The notes: a model not told the origin generated them from the sequence alone. DNA of 41,329 nucleotides from Terriglobales bacterium (GCA_015655195.1 JAATFM010000309.1:1-41329), one strand, 5' to 3'; counted from the first letter of the stretch, positions 1-7,934 are shown. Made by a program: numbers and translations.

Positions 1-1
1 G

Positions 2-1213
2 AGCCTGCCGATTTACATGGACAACCACGCCACCACGCCGCTGGACCCGCGCGTGCTGGAGGCGATGATGCCGTACCTCACCGGAAAGTTCGGCAACGCG
101 GCCAGCCGCAACCACTCCTTTGGGTGGGAGGCCGAGCAGGCCGTTGAGATCGCGCGCGAGCAGATTGCGAAGCTCATCGGCGCAACGTCGAAGGAGATTA
201 TCTTTACCTCGGGCGCGACCGAGAGCGACAACCTGGCCATCAAGGGCATCGCGGAGATGTACCGCGAGCGTGGCAACCATATCATTACGCAGGTCACGGA
301 GCACAAGGCCATTCTCGACACCTGCAAGCGCCTCGAAAAGTACGGCTACCGCGTGACGTACCTGCCGGTGAAGGCCGACGGGCTCATCGATCTCGAAGAC
401 CTCAAGCGCGCCATCGACGACAAGACGATTCTGGTGTCGATCATGGCCGCGAACAACGAGATCGGTGTCTTGCAGCCCATCCGCGAGATTGGAAAGATCT
501 GCCACGAAAAGAGCGTGATCTTCCACTGCGACGCAGTGCAGATCGTGGGCAAGGTTCCCTTCAACGTCATCGAGGATAACGTCGATGTGGCATCGCTCTC
601 CGGCCACAAGATTTACGGTCCCAAGGGCGTGGGCGCTCTCTATGTGCGGCGGCGCAACCCGCGCGTGCAGATTGCGGCGCAGATTGACGGCGGCGGCCAC
701 GAGCGCGGAATGCGTTCGGGCACGCTGAATGTGCCGGGCATCGTCGGCATGGGCAAGGCCTGTGCGATTGCGCAGGAGGAGATGGATTCCGAAGCTGCGT
801 ACCTGCGGAACCTGCGCGACCGGCTCAAGGATAAGTTCGAGTCGGCGCTCGACTACATTCATGTCAATGGCTCCTGGGAGCATCGTCTGCCCGGCAATCT
901 GAATATGAGCTTTGTCTATGTGGAAGGTGAGTCGCTGTTGATGGGCATTAACGATGTGGCGGTTTCGTCGGGCTCGGCTTGCACCTCGGCTACGCTCGAA
1001 CCGAGCTACGTGCTGAAGGCTCTGGGACTCGGCGACGATGTGGCGCATAGCTCGATTCGTTTTGGACTTGGCCGCTTCAACACCGAGGCCGAAGTCGATT
1101 ACGTGGCCGCGAAGGTGATTGACATTGTGCAGAAGCTGCGCGAGCTTTCGCCGCTCTACGAGATGGTGAAGGAAGGCATCGACCTGACCAAGATCGAGTG
1201 GCAGGCGCACTAA
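2..1213 (+). CDS. iscS: Cysteine desulfurase IscS (5' end cut by window edge)
   Basis: PLP-dependent cysteine desulfurase that takes sulfur from cysteine and passes it as persulfide to IscU. The reading frame is open from base 2 (SLPIY before the first internal Met), matching the family's usual LPIYLD start, so the ATG at 17 is internal and only a few codons are missing. Visible hallmarks are the PLP lysine in [10 protein letters not shown], the mobile catalytic cysteine in [14 protein letters not shown], and the C-terminus [13 protein letters not shown], which in IscS contacts IscU and other partners. About 403 residues are visible, the normal length for the group II enzyme. It heads the isc operon in the window. 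Whether iscR lies upstream cannot be seen. The long active-site loop and C-tail favour IscS over NifS or SufS. Confidence 0.96.
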   Translation, partial: SLPIYMDNHATTPLDPRVLEAMMPYLTGKFGNAASRNHSFGWEAEQAVEIAREQIAKLIGATSKEIIFTSGATESDNLAIKGIAEMYRERGNHIITQVTEHKAILDTCKRLEKYGYRVTYLPVKADGLIDLEDLKRAIDDKTILVSIMAANNEIGVLQPIREIGKICHEKSVIFHCDAVQIVGKVPFNVIEDNVDVASLSGHKIYGPKGVGALYVRRRNPRVQIAAQIDGGGHERGMRSGTLNVPGIVGMGKACAIAQEEMDSEAAYLRNLRDRLKDKFESALDYIHVNGSWEHRLPGNLNMSFVYVEGESLLMGINDVAVSSGSACTSATLEPSYVLKALGLGDDVAHSSIRFGLGRFNTEAEVDYVAAKVIDIVQKLRELSPLYEMVKEGIDLTKIEWQAH

Positions 1214-1234
1214 GAAATGCAGCTTTTAGCCGTT

Positions 1235-1308
1235 AGCTTTTAGCTCTTAGCTGCTGTCTCGTGCATCCAATGAACGTGCGATGAGCTAATGGCTAAGAGC
1301 TAAAAGCT
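1235..1308. repeat. Inverted repeat AGCTTTTAGCTCTTAGC in the iscS-iscU gap
   Basis: Two perfect 17-base arms (1235-1251 and 1292-1308) face each other across a 40-base spacer. The left arm is preceded by a further direct copy of AGCTTTTAGC at 1221-1230. The unit is low-complexity (GCTAAAAGC-like) and looks like a dispersed repeat rather than a terminator, since no T-run follows. In the transcript it would form a hairpin between iscS and iscU and could affect mRNA stability or their relative expression. That role is inferred. Confidence 0.7.
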
Positions 1309-1353
1309 CAAACAGTACGAACGCGGCTTCCCCCGCGGGAGGAGAAGGACAAC

Positions 1354-1779
1354 ATGGCATACAGCGACAAGGTAGTGGACCACTACAACAATCCTCGCAA
1401 CGTGGGCACGCTGGACAAGGGCTCGGCTGAAGTTGGCACGGGACTTGTCGGCGCTCCCGAGTGCGGCGACGTGATGCGCCTGCAGATTCGCGTCAATCCT
1501 GAAACGCAGGTCATCGAAGAGGCGAAGTTCAAGACCTTCGGCTGCGGTTCGGCGATTGCAAGCTCTTCGCTTGCCACCGAGTGGATCAAGGGCCGCAAGG
1601 TCGAGGAAGCCCTCGCCATCAAGAACACCGACATCGTGAAGGAGCTTTCGCTTCCTCCGGTGAAGATTCACTGCTCGGTGCTGGCTGAGGACGCCATCCG
1701 CGCCGCGATTGGCGACTGGAAGAAGAAGAACGGCGTGGCTGAGACGGCCGAAGCCGTTGCCGTAACGGCCGCGCACTAA
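1354..1779 (+). CDS. iscU: Iron-sulfur cluster scaffold protein IscU
   Basis: Scaffold on which [2Fe-2S] clusters are built from sulfur delivered by IscS. All three cluster ligand cysteines are present: C37 in PECGD, C64 in FGCGSA and C107 in IHCSVL. The aspartate D39 that tunes cluster release is also there. The LPPVK motif (residues 100-104) recognised by HscA is intact, which fits the hscA gene downstream. At 141 residues it has the usual length plus a short Ala/Glu-rich tail. The start is supported by a strong Shine-Dalgarno sequence (GGGAGGAGAAGG) just upstream. It lies second in the operon, 140 bases after iscS, with an inverted repeat between them. Confidence 0.97.
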   Translation: MAYSDKVVDHYNNPRNVGTLDKGSAEVGTGLVGAPECGDVMRLQIRVNPETQVIEEAKFKTFGCGSAIASSSLATEWIKGRKVEEALAIKNTDIVKELSLPPVKIHCSVLAEDAIRAAIGDWKKKNGVAETAEAVAVTAAH

Positions 1780-1795
1780 GCAACCGGCATCCGTG

Positions 1796-1832
1796 CCCCA
1801 TCCTTTTCGCGCCCTATGCGAAAAGGATGGGG
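1796..1832. repeat. Perfect 15-bp hairpin between iscU and iscA
   Basis: CCCCATCCTTTTCGC (1796-1810) is exactly complementary to GCGAAAAGGATGGGG (1818-1832), with a 7-base loop. No T-run follows, so this is more likely a repeat element or an mRNA processing/stability hairpin than a terminator. The CCCCATCC/GGATGGGG ends resemble those of the palindromes at 5670, 7311 and 9176. Confidence 0.75.
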
Positions 1833-1870
1833 GGCTATGCCGATTTTAGGATTTGCACAGAAGGCATCGT

Positions 1871-2290
1871 ATGTCGAACTTTGTCAGCATCGAGAGCAAG
1901 CCCGCAGAAGGAATGATCGCCGCACTGCCGAAGCCTGCTGCGCCGCAGGCGCCCGTGCAGGGCCTGCAGGTTACGCCCAAGGCTGTCGCGCGCATCCGTA
2001 GCGCGATGGCGAAGGAAGGCATCTCGCCGGAAGAGGGCGGTCTACGTCTCGGCGTGCTGGGCGGCGGCTGCTCGGGGCTTTCCTACTCGATTAAATTCGA
2101 CACGCGGCCCCGCGAGCGCGACCGCATTTACGAGTTCGACGGCGTGCGCGTCTTCGTCGATCCCAAGTCGTTCCTCTATCTGCATGGAATGACGCTCGAC
2201 TACGAAGAGACGCTGATGCGGCAGGGCTTCAACTTCATCAACCCGAACTCTTCGCGCTCCTGCGGCTGCGGGTCTTCCTTTTCGTCCTGA
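1871..2290 (+). CDS. iscA: A-type iron-sulfur carrier IscA
   Basis: A-type carrier (HesB/IscA/ErpA family) that accepts and delivers Fe-S clusters or iron to target proteins. The three conserved cysteines are visible: one in LGGGCSGLSY and two in the C-terminal SCGCGSSF. The core starts at LQVTPKAVARI, after an N-terminal Ala/Pro-rich extension of about 32 residues that typical IscA lacks. The ORF track begins 18 bases earlier at a TTG. The ATG at 1871 is preferred because AGAAGG sits at a proper distance before it. The position between iscU and hscB is the canonical iscA slot, which argues for IscA rather than ErpA. Confidence 0.92.
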   Translation: MSNFVSIESKPAEGMIAALPKPAAPQAPVQGLQVTPKAVARIRSAMAKEGISPEEGGLRLGVLGGGCSGLSYSIKFDTRPRERDRIYEFDGVRVFVDPKSFLYLHGMTLDYEETLMRQGFNFINPNSSRSCGCGSSFSS

Positions 2291-2316
2291 TTGTGGTGCG
2301 CAGGTAAGGTTGAGCT

Positions 2317-3045
2317 ATGTTGAATGCGCAGGAATCCACCATTACTACAGCCGCTTCCGCAGCTTGTTGGGCCTGTTCGGCACAGCTTGAGGCCGCGGCG
2401 CTTTTTTGTGCGCAGTGTGGAAAGATTCAGCCGCCCTCCGGCGGCAATTTTTTCGCTGTCTTTGAACTGGTTCCGAGGTTGAATCTCGATCTTGGAATGC
2501 TGGAGCACCAGTTCCACAGGCTGAGCCGCAAGCTGCATCCGGACCGCTTTGCGCGAGCCAGCGCCGAGGAGAAGGAATGGAGCCTCGCGCAGTCCTCGCT
2601 GCTCAATGACGCCTATCGCACGTTGAAAGACCCGCTCGCGCGTACCTACTATCTACTGAAGCTCAATGGAGCGGAGATAGGCGAGGAGTTCGCGGGCAGG
2701 AATCGCCCTGAAAATGAGATGGGAACCTCGCGCGTGCCCGCCGATCTGCTCGAAGAGGTCTTTGAGTTGAATATGCAACTCGAAGAGATGCGGATGGGCC
2801 GCAAGATGGGTGAGGTTGACGAGCAGTTGCAATCCGATCTGAAGCAGGCGGAGAAGAAGTTTCTCGGTTTAGAAGACGAAGTAGACGAAAAGCTCCACGC
2901 CGAGTGGACGAATTGGGACGAGGCCGCCGAAAGCGGCGATGAGACTGCCCGCGATGCCGCGCAGAAAAGCATGATCGCGCTGCTCGATCGCAGACGCTAT
3001 CTCAGCAATCTGGTCCGCGATGTGACGGAAACATTGGGAGAGTAG
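2317..3045 (+). CDS. hscB: Fe-S assembly co-chaperone HscB with N-terminal zinc-ribbon
   Basis: J-domain co-chaperone that binds IscU and stimulates the ATPase of HscA. The J-domain covers roughly residues 45-115 with its HPD motif at 74-76 (KLHPDRF). The C-terminal helical part (about 140-240) corresponds to the HSCB C domain that holds IscU. It has 242 residues against about 171 in Escherichia coli. Two differences explain this: an N-terminal stretch with CWAC (C17, C20) and CAQC (C31, C34), which looks like a tetracysteine zinc site, and extra residues between the J-domain and the C-terminal bundle. Similar N-terminal Cys pairs are known in eukaryotic HSCB. It lies 26 bases after iscA and upstream of hscA. 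Confidence 0.93.
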   Translation: MLNAQESTITTAASAACWACSAQLEAAALFCAQCGKIQPPSGGNFFAVFELVPRLNLDLGMLEHQFHRLSRKLHPDRFARASAEEKEWSLAQSSLLNDAYRTLKDPLARTYYLLKLNGAEIGEEFAGRNRPENEMGTSRVPADLLEEVFELNMQLEEMRMGRKMGEVDEQLQSDLKQAEKKFLGLEDEVDEKLHAEWTNWDEAAESGDETARDAAQKSMIALLDRRRYLSNLVRDVTETLGE

Positions 3046-3078
3046 AGATCTCCTTGTCTCGGCGGAATGGGTTGAAGG

Positions 3079-3098
3079 GTACGGGTTTCAGCCCGTAC
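3079..3098. repeat. Palindrome GTACGGG-N6-CCCGTAC in the hscB-hscA gap
   Basis: Arms of 7 bases (3079-3085 and 3092-3098) around TTTCAG. It is a compact stem-loop with no T-run. I read it as a short dispersed palindrome or mRNA stem rather than a terminator, because the next operon gene starts only 44 bases later. Confidence 0.5.
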
Positions 3099-3142
3099 AT
3101 TACGAATGCGAAATTGAGAGGGCTTCGAGCCACCGAGGAAAC

Positions 3143-5095
3143 ATGGCAGCAGAGAATACAAAAAACCGCGTAGTCGGCATCGATCTCGGGACGACGAACT
3201 CCCTCGTCGCATACATGGAAGGCTCGACGCCGGTGGTGATTCCCGGCGTGGACGGGTCGAATCTTGTCCCATCTGTTGTCGCGCTAGACTCTGCGTCCGC
3301 CGAGGGCGGCAGGCCCACGGTGACGGTTGGCAACAGCGCGCGCAAAGTGCTGATCGAAACGCCGGAGCGGGTGATTTATTCCGTCAAGCGGCTGATGGGC
3401 CGCGGCGTGAGCGAAGTGCAGAGCGAGCTTAAGTTCTTCCCGTTCCGTTTAGCAAAAGATGTGGAAGAGGGTGAAGTTCCGCGCGTGCAGCTTGGCGAGC
3501 TGAGCTTTACGCCGCCTGAAATCTCCGCCTACGTGCTGCGGCAGTTGAAGCGCAACGCTGAGCGGTTCTTCGGCGCTCCGGTTACGCAGGCTGTCATTAC
3601 CGTGCCGGCGTACTTTAACGACGCGCAGCGGCAGGCCACGAAGGACGCGGGCCGCATGGCGGGCCTCGACGTGCTGCGGCTGGTGAATGAGCCGACGGCG
3701 GCGGCGCTGGCTTACGGCCTGGACCGTGCCAAAGAGGGCACGATTGCGGTTTACGACCTCGGCGGTGGCACCTTTGATATTTCCATCCTGAAGCTGAAGG
3801 ATGGAATCTTCGAGGTGCAATCGACGAACGGCGACACGCATCTGGGCGGCGACGACATTGACAACCTGCTGCTGGCGATTGCGCTCGACGAGATTCATTC
3901 CGAGCACGGCGTGAATCTGCGCCAGCAGCCGGGCGCGGTGCAGGCGCTGCGCAAGGCCGCGATTGACGCGAAGATTCAGCTTTCGAGCGCGCCGGTGGCA
4001 CACTTCGACATCGAACTACCCAACGGCGACCGCTACCAGCGCGAGATTCCGCGCGAGGTCTTCGAGGATGTGATCGAGCCGATTTTGCAGCGCACTGCCG
4101 CGCCGTGCAAGCAGGCAATGCTGGATGCGGGCGTGATTCCGGAGCAGATTGACGAGGTGGTTCTCGTCGGCGGCTCCACGCGGATTCCCGTGGTGCGCCA
4201 GCTTGTGGACGATCTTTTCCACCTCGGCGCGCGCGGCAAGAAGCCACACATCGAGTTGAATCCCGATGAAGTTGTCGCGCTGGGCGCTGCGGTGCAGGCG
4301 GACATTTTGGCCGGCGCTTCCAAGGCGACAGAGGAACTGCTGCTGCTTGACGTGACGCCGCTTTCGCTCGGCATCGAGGCGCTGGGCGGGACCGTTGCAA
4401 AAATCATTCAGCGCAACTCAACGATTCCCGCATCGGCGACGGAGCATTTCACCACCGGCGTCGAGGGGCAGACCAACGTCGCGATTCACGTGGTGCAGGG
4501 CGAGCGCGAGCTTGCGGCGGATTGCCGGTCCCTGGCCCGTTTCGACCTGAAAGGCATTCCGCCGATGTCTGCGGGGTTGCCGCGCATCGAGGTGAAGTTC
4601 CTGATCGACGCCGACGGCATTCTGCAAGTTTCAGCCCGCGAGCAGCGCAGCGGCAAGCAGGCGCAGATCGAGGTGAAGCCGACCTACGGGCTGACGGACG
4701 AGCAGGTGGAAGGCATGATTCTCGACTCCTTCGACCACGCCGAGGAGGATTTCGCCAAGCGGCTGCTGATCGAAGCGCGGAACGAGGCGGAGACGATTCT
4801 CGCGGCAGTGGAGAAAGCGCCAGAGAGCCCGGCATGGGCGCAGTTGACGGCTGATGAGAAGGAAAAGATCGAAGCGGCGCGGAAGCATCTCGTCGCTATC
4901 AAATCCGGAGAAGATCAGCAGGCAATTCGGCAAGCGACAGTCGCGCTGGACCAGGCCACGCGGCGCTTTGCCGAGTTGATGATGGAGGCCGCGGTGACGA
5001 CGGCGATTCGCGGCAAGACGATGGAGGCTGCGGGGGATGAGATGGGCGACAACATTGCCGCGCCGCACCCCATGGCTCCTGCGGAGTTCAAGTAA
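3143..5095 (+). CDS. hscA: Hsp70-type chaperone HscA, specific for IscU
   Basis: Hsp70 family ATPase that binds the LPPVK peptide of IscU and drives cluster transfer with HscB. The nucleotide-binding domain shows [12 protein letters not shown] at the N-terminus, the second phosphate motif [16 protein letters not shown] and the adenosine motif [16 protein letters not shown]. The substrate domain carries [14 protein letters not shown] and [15 protein letters not shown]; the latter is diagnostic of HscA rather than DnaK. Length is 650 residues, slightly over the usual 615-620, with a small insertion (SASAEGGRP) in the N-terminal lobe and a longer C-terminus. GAGG four bases before the ATG supports the start. 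Its place between hscB and fdx is canonical. Confidence 0.95.
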   Translation: MAAENTKNRVVGIDLGTTNSLVAYMEGSTPVVIPGVDGSNLVPSVVALDSASAEGGRPTVTVGNSARKVLIETPERVIYSVKRLMGRGVSEVQSELKFFPFRLAKDVEEGEVPRVQLGELSFTPPEISAYVLRQLKRNAERFFGAPVTQAVITVPAYFNDAQRQATKDAGRMAGLDVLRLVNEPTAAALAYGLDRAKEGTIAVYDLGGGTFDISILKLKDGIFEVQSTNGDTHLGGDDIDNLLLAIALDEIHSEHGVNLRQQPGAVQALRKAAIDAKIQLSSAPVAHFDIELPNGDRYQREIPREVFEDVIEPILQRTAAPCKQAMLDAGVIPEQIDEVVLVGGSTRIPVVRQLVDDLFHLGARGKKPHIELNPDEVVALGAAVQADILAGASKATEELLLLDVTPLSLGIEALGGTVAKIIQRNSTIPASATEHFTTGVEGQTNVAIHVVQGERELAADCRSLARFDLKGIPPMSAGLPRIEVKFLIDADGILQVSAREQRSGKQAQIEVKPTYGLTDEQVEGMILDSFDHAEEDFAKRLLIEARNEAETILAAVEKAPESPAWAQLTADEKEKIEAARKHLVAIKSGEDQQAIRQATVALDQATRRFAELMMEAAVTTAIRGKTMEAAGDEMGDNIAAPHPMAPAEFK

Positions 5096-5158
5096 AGCAG
5101 ACCGGGACTTGCCAGAGGACATAATTGAATGTGCTTTGTAACAGGGCACGGCTGGTAG

Positions 5159-5215
5159 GCCGGGGATTTATCCCGGGCAAAATAAGTCCAGCAGAATAAT
5201 TGGGGCTTTAGCTCC
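5159..5215. repeat. Two small palindromes in the hscA-fdx gap
   Basis: The first, at 5159-5178, reads GCCGGGGATTTATCCCGGGC and folds with one mismatch. The second, at 5202-5215, reads GGGGCTTTAGCTCC and folds with one wobble pair. Both have a TTTA loop. They look like two copies or relatives of a short repeat lying in the 149-base spacer. No T-run follows, so read-through into fdx is expected. Confidence 0.5.
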
Positions 5216-5244
5216 CGAGGGAAAGCTGTTAGAAAGGCATCAGG

Positions 5245-5661
5245 ATGAGTGGAGCGAATACAACAAACATTCCGGCGGAGAAATTGGTGCAGGTGACTTT
5301 CGAGCCGGAGGGCAAGACGGTAAAGTTCGAATACGGCACCATGCCTTACGACCACCACGGCAAGCCGATGTCGTTTCTGGACGTGGCGGAGAACTTCGAT
5401 ATTTTTCTCGACCACGCCTGCGGCGGCTCCTGCGCGTGCACCACATGCCACATCTGGGTGAAGGAAGGCGACTCGGGGATTAGCGTGGCCGACGACGACG
5501 AGCTGGACCGGCTCGACATGGCCGCCGACCAGCAGTTGAACTCGCGGCTGGGCTGCCAGGCAGTGATTACGAAGCCCGGTAATTATGTCGTCGAGATTCC
5601 CAAGTGGAATCGCAACTACACCTCCGAGGGCAAGCCGCTGACGCTGGCGGAAGGCAAGTAA
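5245..5661 (+). CDS. fdx: ISC-type [2Fe-2S] ferredoxin
   Basis: Adrenodoxin-like ferredoxin that supplies electrons for cluster assembly on IscU. The four cluster cysteines are in the expected pattern: C59, C65 and C68 in the HACGGSCACTTCH stretch and C103 in RLGCQAVI. At 138 residues it is longer than the roughly 111-residue Escherichia coli protein, mainly from an N-terminal stretch (MSGANTTNIPAEK) and a charged C-terminal tail (NYTSEGKPLTLAEGK). GTTAGAAAGGCAT upstream provides an AAAGG ribosome site. The genes on both sides, hscA and iscX, confirm the ISC assignment against other 2Fe-2S ferredoxins. Confidence 0.95.
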   Translation: MSGANTTNIPAEKLVQVTFEPEGKTVKFEYGTMPYDHHGKPMSFLDVAENFDIFLDHACGGSCACTTCHIWVKEGDSGISVADDDELDRLDMAADQQLNSRLGCQAVITKPGNYVVEIPKWNRNYTSEGKPLTLAEGK

Positions 5662-5669
5662 ACGGATTT

Positions 5670-5709
5670 CCCACCCTAGCCGGAAAAACAAAGACCCGGC
5701 GAGGGTGGG
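5670..5709. repeat. Palindromic repeat, CCCACCC / AAAACAAAGAC family, copy 1
   Basis: The arms are CCCACCCT-A-GCCGG (5670-5683) and CCGGC-G-AGGGTGGG (5696-5709), pairing with one mismatch around a loop containing AAAACAAAGAC. The flank GGGTGGGGCACCCGAA continues to the right. A second copy at 9176-9231 has the same loop and right flank but different, still complementary, GGCGC/GCGCC stem bases. Conserved loop with compensating stem changes is typical of a REP-like mobile palindrome. It fills the fdx-iscX gap. Confidence 0.75.
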
Positions 5710-5742
5710 GCACCCGAACTTTCGATCAAGAACGAGGACAGA

Positions 5743-5961
5743 ATGCCGCGCGAAATCTACTGGACGGACGCCGAAGAGATCGGGATTCAGTTGCAGGAGA
5801 AGTTCCCTGACCTCGATCCGCTGACGGTGCGGTTTACAGACCTGCACAAGCACGTGACGGAACTCGAAGGCTTCGCCGACGACCCGGCAAAGTCGAACGA
5901 GTCGAGGCTGGAGGCGATCCAGATGGCATGGCACGAGGAGCACGAGGACGCGAAAGGCTGA
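5743..5961 (+). CDS. iscX: Fe-S assembly protein IscX
   Basis: Small acidic protein of the IscX/YfhJ family (72 residues, usual about 66). In other bacteria it binds IscS and iron and modulates desulfurase activity. The recognisable core is IYWTDAEEIGIQL, then the DPLTVRFTDLHKHVTEL stretch, and an Asp/Glu-rich C-terminus with LEAIQMAWHEE. It closes the operon. The start at 5743 follows a GAACGAGGACAG sequence. The opposite-strand toxin gene ends 8 bases downstream, so the two units converge tightly. Confidence 0.92.
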   Translation: MPREIYWTDAEEIGIQLQEKFPDLDPLTVRFTDLHKHVTELEGFADDPAKSNESRLEAIQMAWHEEHEDAKG

Positions 5962-5968
5962 CAGGCCG

Positions 5969-6403
5969 TTACAGAAACTCCACCGCAAAGCCAGCCAGCC
6001 GTGCAGCTTCGGCTAACCGCTGGTCTGCTGTGAGGAATCGGTAACCCTGCGGCGCATGTTCGCAAGCTTCTAACGCTGCGGCTAATTGCATCGCATCCGC
6101 GGCACGCAGCGGATGCTGTTCCAGCAGCGTGCAGGCGTGCTGCACAATCTGTTGTGACCAAAGCACAGGCGTCCAATCTGCTGCGAGTTGTTCTGCCTGC
6201 TGTTTGGCGTGGGAATAGCCATGTGCGGTAATGTGCGACATCCGTAATAGACGGGTTAGCGCGCTGACAATCTCCACTGGCGTTGCACACCAAACCACCA
6301 TGTCGTATCGATGAAAAAGCTGAAGGGCAGCCCTGCTGGCATTCTGTGTCGTGCAAAGCGGAACAATGACGCTTGTATCCCAGAACGCGGATTCTCTGCT
6401 CAC
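5969..6403 (-). CDS. PIN-domain toxin (VapC-like RNase)
   Basis: PIN-domain protein of 144 residues, the usual VapC size, expected to be a metal-dependent RNase held inactive by the upstream antitoxin. The acidic metal-binding set is visible: D9 in WDTSVIVP, E44 in TPVEIVSAL, D103 in RAADAMQLA and D127 in FLTADQRL. Translation starts at a GTG whose bases overlap the antitoxin stop (GTGA, 6403-6400), indicating translational coupling. It converges with iscX. The target RNA cannot be told from sequence. The antitoxin is of Phd/YefM rather than AbrB type, so VapC-like is a family-level label. Confidence 0.9.
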   Translation of the reverse strand: MSRESAFWDTSVIVPLCTTQNASRAALQLFHRYDMVVWCATPVEIVSALTRLLRMSHITAHGYSHAKQQAEQLAADWTPVLWSQQIVQHACTLLEQHPLRAADAMQLAAALEACEHAPQGYRFLTADQRLAEAARLAGFAVEFL

Positions 6404-6693
6404 CTGTCAGCCCGCTCCTCTTCCCACACGCTGTCCATTACCTCGCGGGAAATCATCTTGCCCTTTGCGGGCTCCGGCTGGAAGCGCTTGCCGGTCTGGT
6501 TCTTCGGCGGCGCCAACACGCCTTTGGCAATCAGACGCCGCGTGCGTTCGCTGAGATCATCGTCCGGCGCGGCAGGCACAAGACGTGCCACAGGCGTGTT
6601 TCTGTCCAGAATCAGCACCTCTTCGCCACGCTTTACATACGCGATGTGCGCGCTGAGTTTTGCTTTGAGCTCGCTGATCTTTGCGGTTCGCAT
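6400..6693 (-). CDS. Phd/YefM-type antitoxin
   Basis: Antitoxin of 97 residues. The N-terminal part MRTAKISELKAKLSAHIAYVKRGEEVLILDRNTPVARLVP is the Phd/YefM fold that dimerises and binds operator DNA. The C-terminal half is basic and Trp/Glu-containing (KRFQPEPAKGKM...VWEEER) and is expected to wrap the toxin. It overlaps the PIN toxin gene by four bases. There is no Shine-Dalgarno sequence before the ATG (GAATCGACTC). Instead an extended -10 box lies so close that the transcript may be leaderless. A palindrome just upstream suggests autoregulation. Confidence 0.9.
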   Translation of the reverse strand: MRTAKISELKAKLSAHIAYVKRGEEVLILDRNTPVARLVPAAPDDDLSERTRRLIAKGVLAPPKNQTGKRFQPEPAKGKMISREVMDSVWEEERADR

Positions 6694-6699
6694 GAGTCG

Positions 6700-6728
6700 A
6701 TTCTAGCAGACATGACCTACTTGGTCAT
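6700..6728 (-). promoter_or_regulatory. Candidate promoter of the antitoxin-toxin pair
   Basis: On the minus strand TGCTAGAAT reads as an extended -10 (TAGAAT, 6705-6700). Seventeen bases upstream lies ATGACC (6728-6723), sharing the TGAC core of a -35 box. Transcription would begin about at the ATG (6693), giving a leaderless mRNA. This is a sequence match only. Confidence 0.45.
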
Positions 6729-6730
6729 GT
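6710..6730. promoter_or_regulatory. Palindromic operator of the antitoxin-toxin pair
   Basis: ACATGACC (6710-6717) and GGTCATGT (6723-6730) are perfect 8-base inverted arms around TACTT, 17 bases upstream of the antitoxin ATG. Phd/YefM antitoxins repress their own promoters through short palindromes at such positions. It overlaps the candidate -35, so binding would block RNA polymerase. Confidence 0.65.
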
Positions 6731-6768
6731 TCTCTGATTCCACCACTTGGGCGTAATGCGCTGCCTTT

Positions 6769-7257
6769 TTAGTAGCGGTCAAACCGCTCCTGCCAGCCAA
6801 AGGAATCCTGGAAGTGGTGGATTTGTGGCTCCTTGCCCGGAAGCAGATAAACGCTGATTACATCGAATCGGACTTGCGGCGGCACGGTTTGCGGCAGCTG
6901 GCGGAGATAGGCGCGGGCCAGGCGGCGCAGAACGTTGCGCTTGTGGGAATCGACGGCATGTTCGGCTGGTGTCATGTCGCGTGCGGTGCGGGCTTTCACT
7001 TCAAAGAAGCAGAGCAGCTCGCCCTGCCATGCGATAAGGTCTATGTCGCCGGGCACGTTGCCGGCAGCCCAGCGTCGCGCGACAACGGTATAGCCGGAGC
7101 GGAGCACATGGAAGAAGGCGGCGTCTTCGCCGCGCACTCCGGTGGCAAGGTGTTTGGGCTGGCTTTCACGGCGGCGTAGGCGGGCGAGTGCGTCAAGCGC
7201 GGAGATGGATCGCTCGATGGCGGCGGCGTGCAGGCGTGAGGGAAACATTGCTCCCAT
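6769..7257 (-). CDS. YraN family protein (UPF0102, endonuclease-like fold)
   Basis: The conserved YraN core is clear: GEDAAFFHVLRSGYTVVARRW, then GDIDLIAWQGELLCFFEVKAR, then a basic HKRNVLRRLARAYL helix. The D-x-D and E-V-K residues match the restriction-endonuclease-like fold of this family. Its cellular role is not firmly known; links to DNA repair or recombination have been suggested. The ORF track starts at 7401, but that 5' part lies in a dispersed palindrome with no coding look. I choose the ATG at 7257 (MGAMFPSRL), giving 162 residues; the Met three codons later is also possible. The roughly 40 residues before the core are longer than the usual YraN start. Confidence 0.8.
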   Translation of the reverse strand: MGAMFPSRLHAAAIERSISALDALARLRRRESQPKHLATGVRGEDAAFFHVLRSGYTVVARRWAAGNVPGDIDLIAWQGELLCFFEVKARTARDMTPAEHAVDSHKRNVLRRLARAYLRQLPQTVPPQVRFDVISVYLLPGKEPQIHHFQDSFGWQERFDRY

Positions 7258-7310
7258 TGTGAGGGGAGGCGGGCCGCGACGCAAGCGCAAATGAGTAATC
7301 TCACCCTGGT

Positions 7311-7400
7311 TCGTGCTATCCCACCCTTCCCCACCCCAGCGCACAAAAATCGCGCGCCGGGGACCCCGGTGTGGCAGAAAGAAGCCGCAAGGATGGGGCA
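7311..7400. repeat. Imperfect palindromic element upstream of yraN
   Basis: TCGTGCTATCCCACCCTT at the left and AAGGATGGGGCA at the right form imperfect complementary ends. Inside is CCGGGGACCCCGG, a near-perfect palindrome. The left end TCGTGCTATCCCAC is identical to the left end of the element at 9176, linking it to that repeat family. I see no gene in it. Confidence 0.55.
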
Positions 7401-7441
7401 CGGGGCAGAGTAGCCACGGAAGAAATGTTGAGGCAGGGAAG

Positions 7442-7777
7442 TTAGTCGGTCAGATCGACGACTTCGGCGCCGGCGGCGTCAGCCTTGACGACGGCAATGC
7501 CGTGGTCGCGCGACTCTTCGCTCTTGTAGCCCTGGCTGACGCCGATGATCTCGTGATTGGCCGCCTTGAGATGGAAGCGGAAGTGGCCGGCCTTGTCGGT
7601 GAGCGATTCGTAGTGCGCGTCGACCCCGGCATTCTTCTTGATGGATTCAATGCCGTGCACTGCCGAGGCCTTGGCCTTGTACATCTCGCTGGAGAGGATG
7701 ATTTCGCCGTTGCCGGCTTTGAGGTGGAAGTAGAACTCGTTGTCTTTAGCTTTCTTGATCTCGAACTTTGCGGACAT
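7442..7777 (-). CDS. YegP-like DUF1508 protein with two tandem repeats
   Basis: Protein of 111 residues made of two copies of the DUF1508 unit. The first is FYFHLKAGNGEIILSSEMYKAK followed by a helix (SAVHGIESIKKNA). The second is FRFHLKAANHEIIGVSQGYK with its helix (SRDHGIAVVKADA). Such proteins are small, soluble and of unknown biochemical function, found widely in bacteria. GAGGTAAGAA just upstream of the ATG is a good ribosome site. Flanking genes are unrelated and give no further clue. The duplication is the normal arrangement for YegP. Confidence 0.9.
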   Translation of the reverse strand: MSAKFEIKKAKDNEFYFHLKAGNGEIILSSEMYKAKASAVHGIESIKKNAGVDAHYESLTDKAGHFRFHLKAANHEIIGVSQGYKSEESRDHGIAVVKADAAGAEVVDLTD

Positions 7778-7934
7778 TTCTTACCTCGTGAATGGAAGGG
7801 TGGAAGGAAGCTGCAGGAGCAGTAACTGCCTCACGGGCGTCATGACCCTGCAGGTGGCATGAGTGGTGCGGCACCCCCTCGATTGCGGAAACTGGATTGT
7901 GGGAGTTGGATTGCCGCATGACGCAGGGCTGCGA

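Noticed and set aside
5962-6768. Mobile island carrying the toxin-antitoxin pair
   Set aside because: No integrase, direct-repeat ends or tRNA were found around it, and base composition does not visibly change.
7258-7401. Longer YraN start at 7401
   Set aside because: The extra residues (MPHPCGFFLPHRGPRR...) are encoded by a dispersed palindromic element and have no family similarity.
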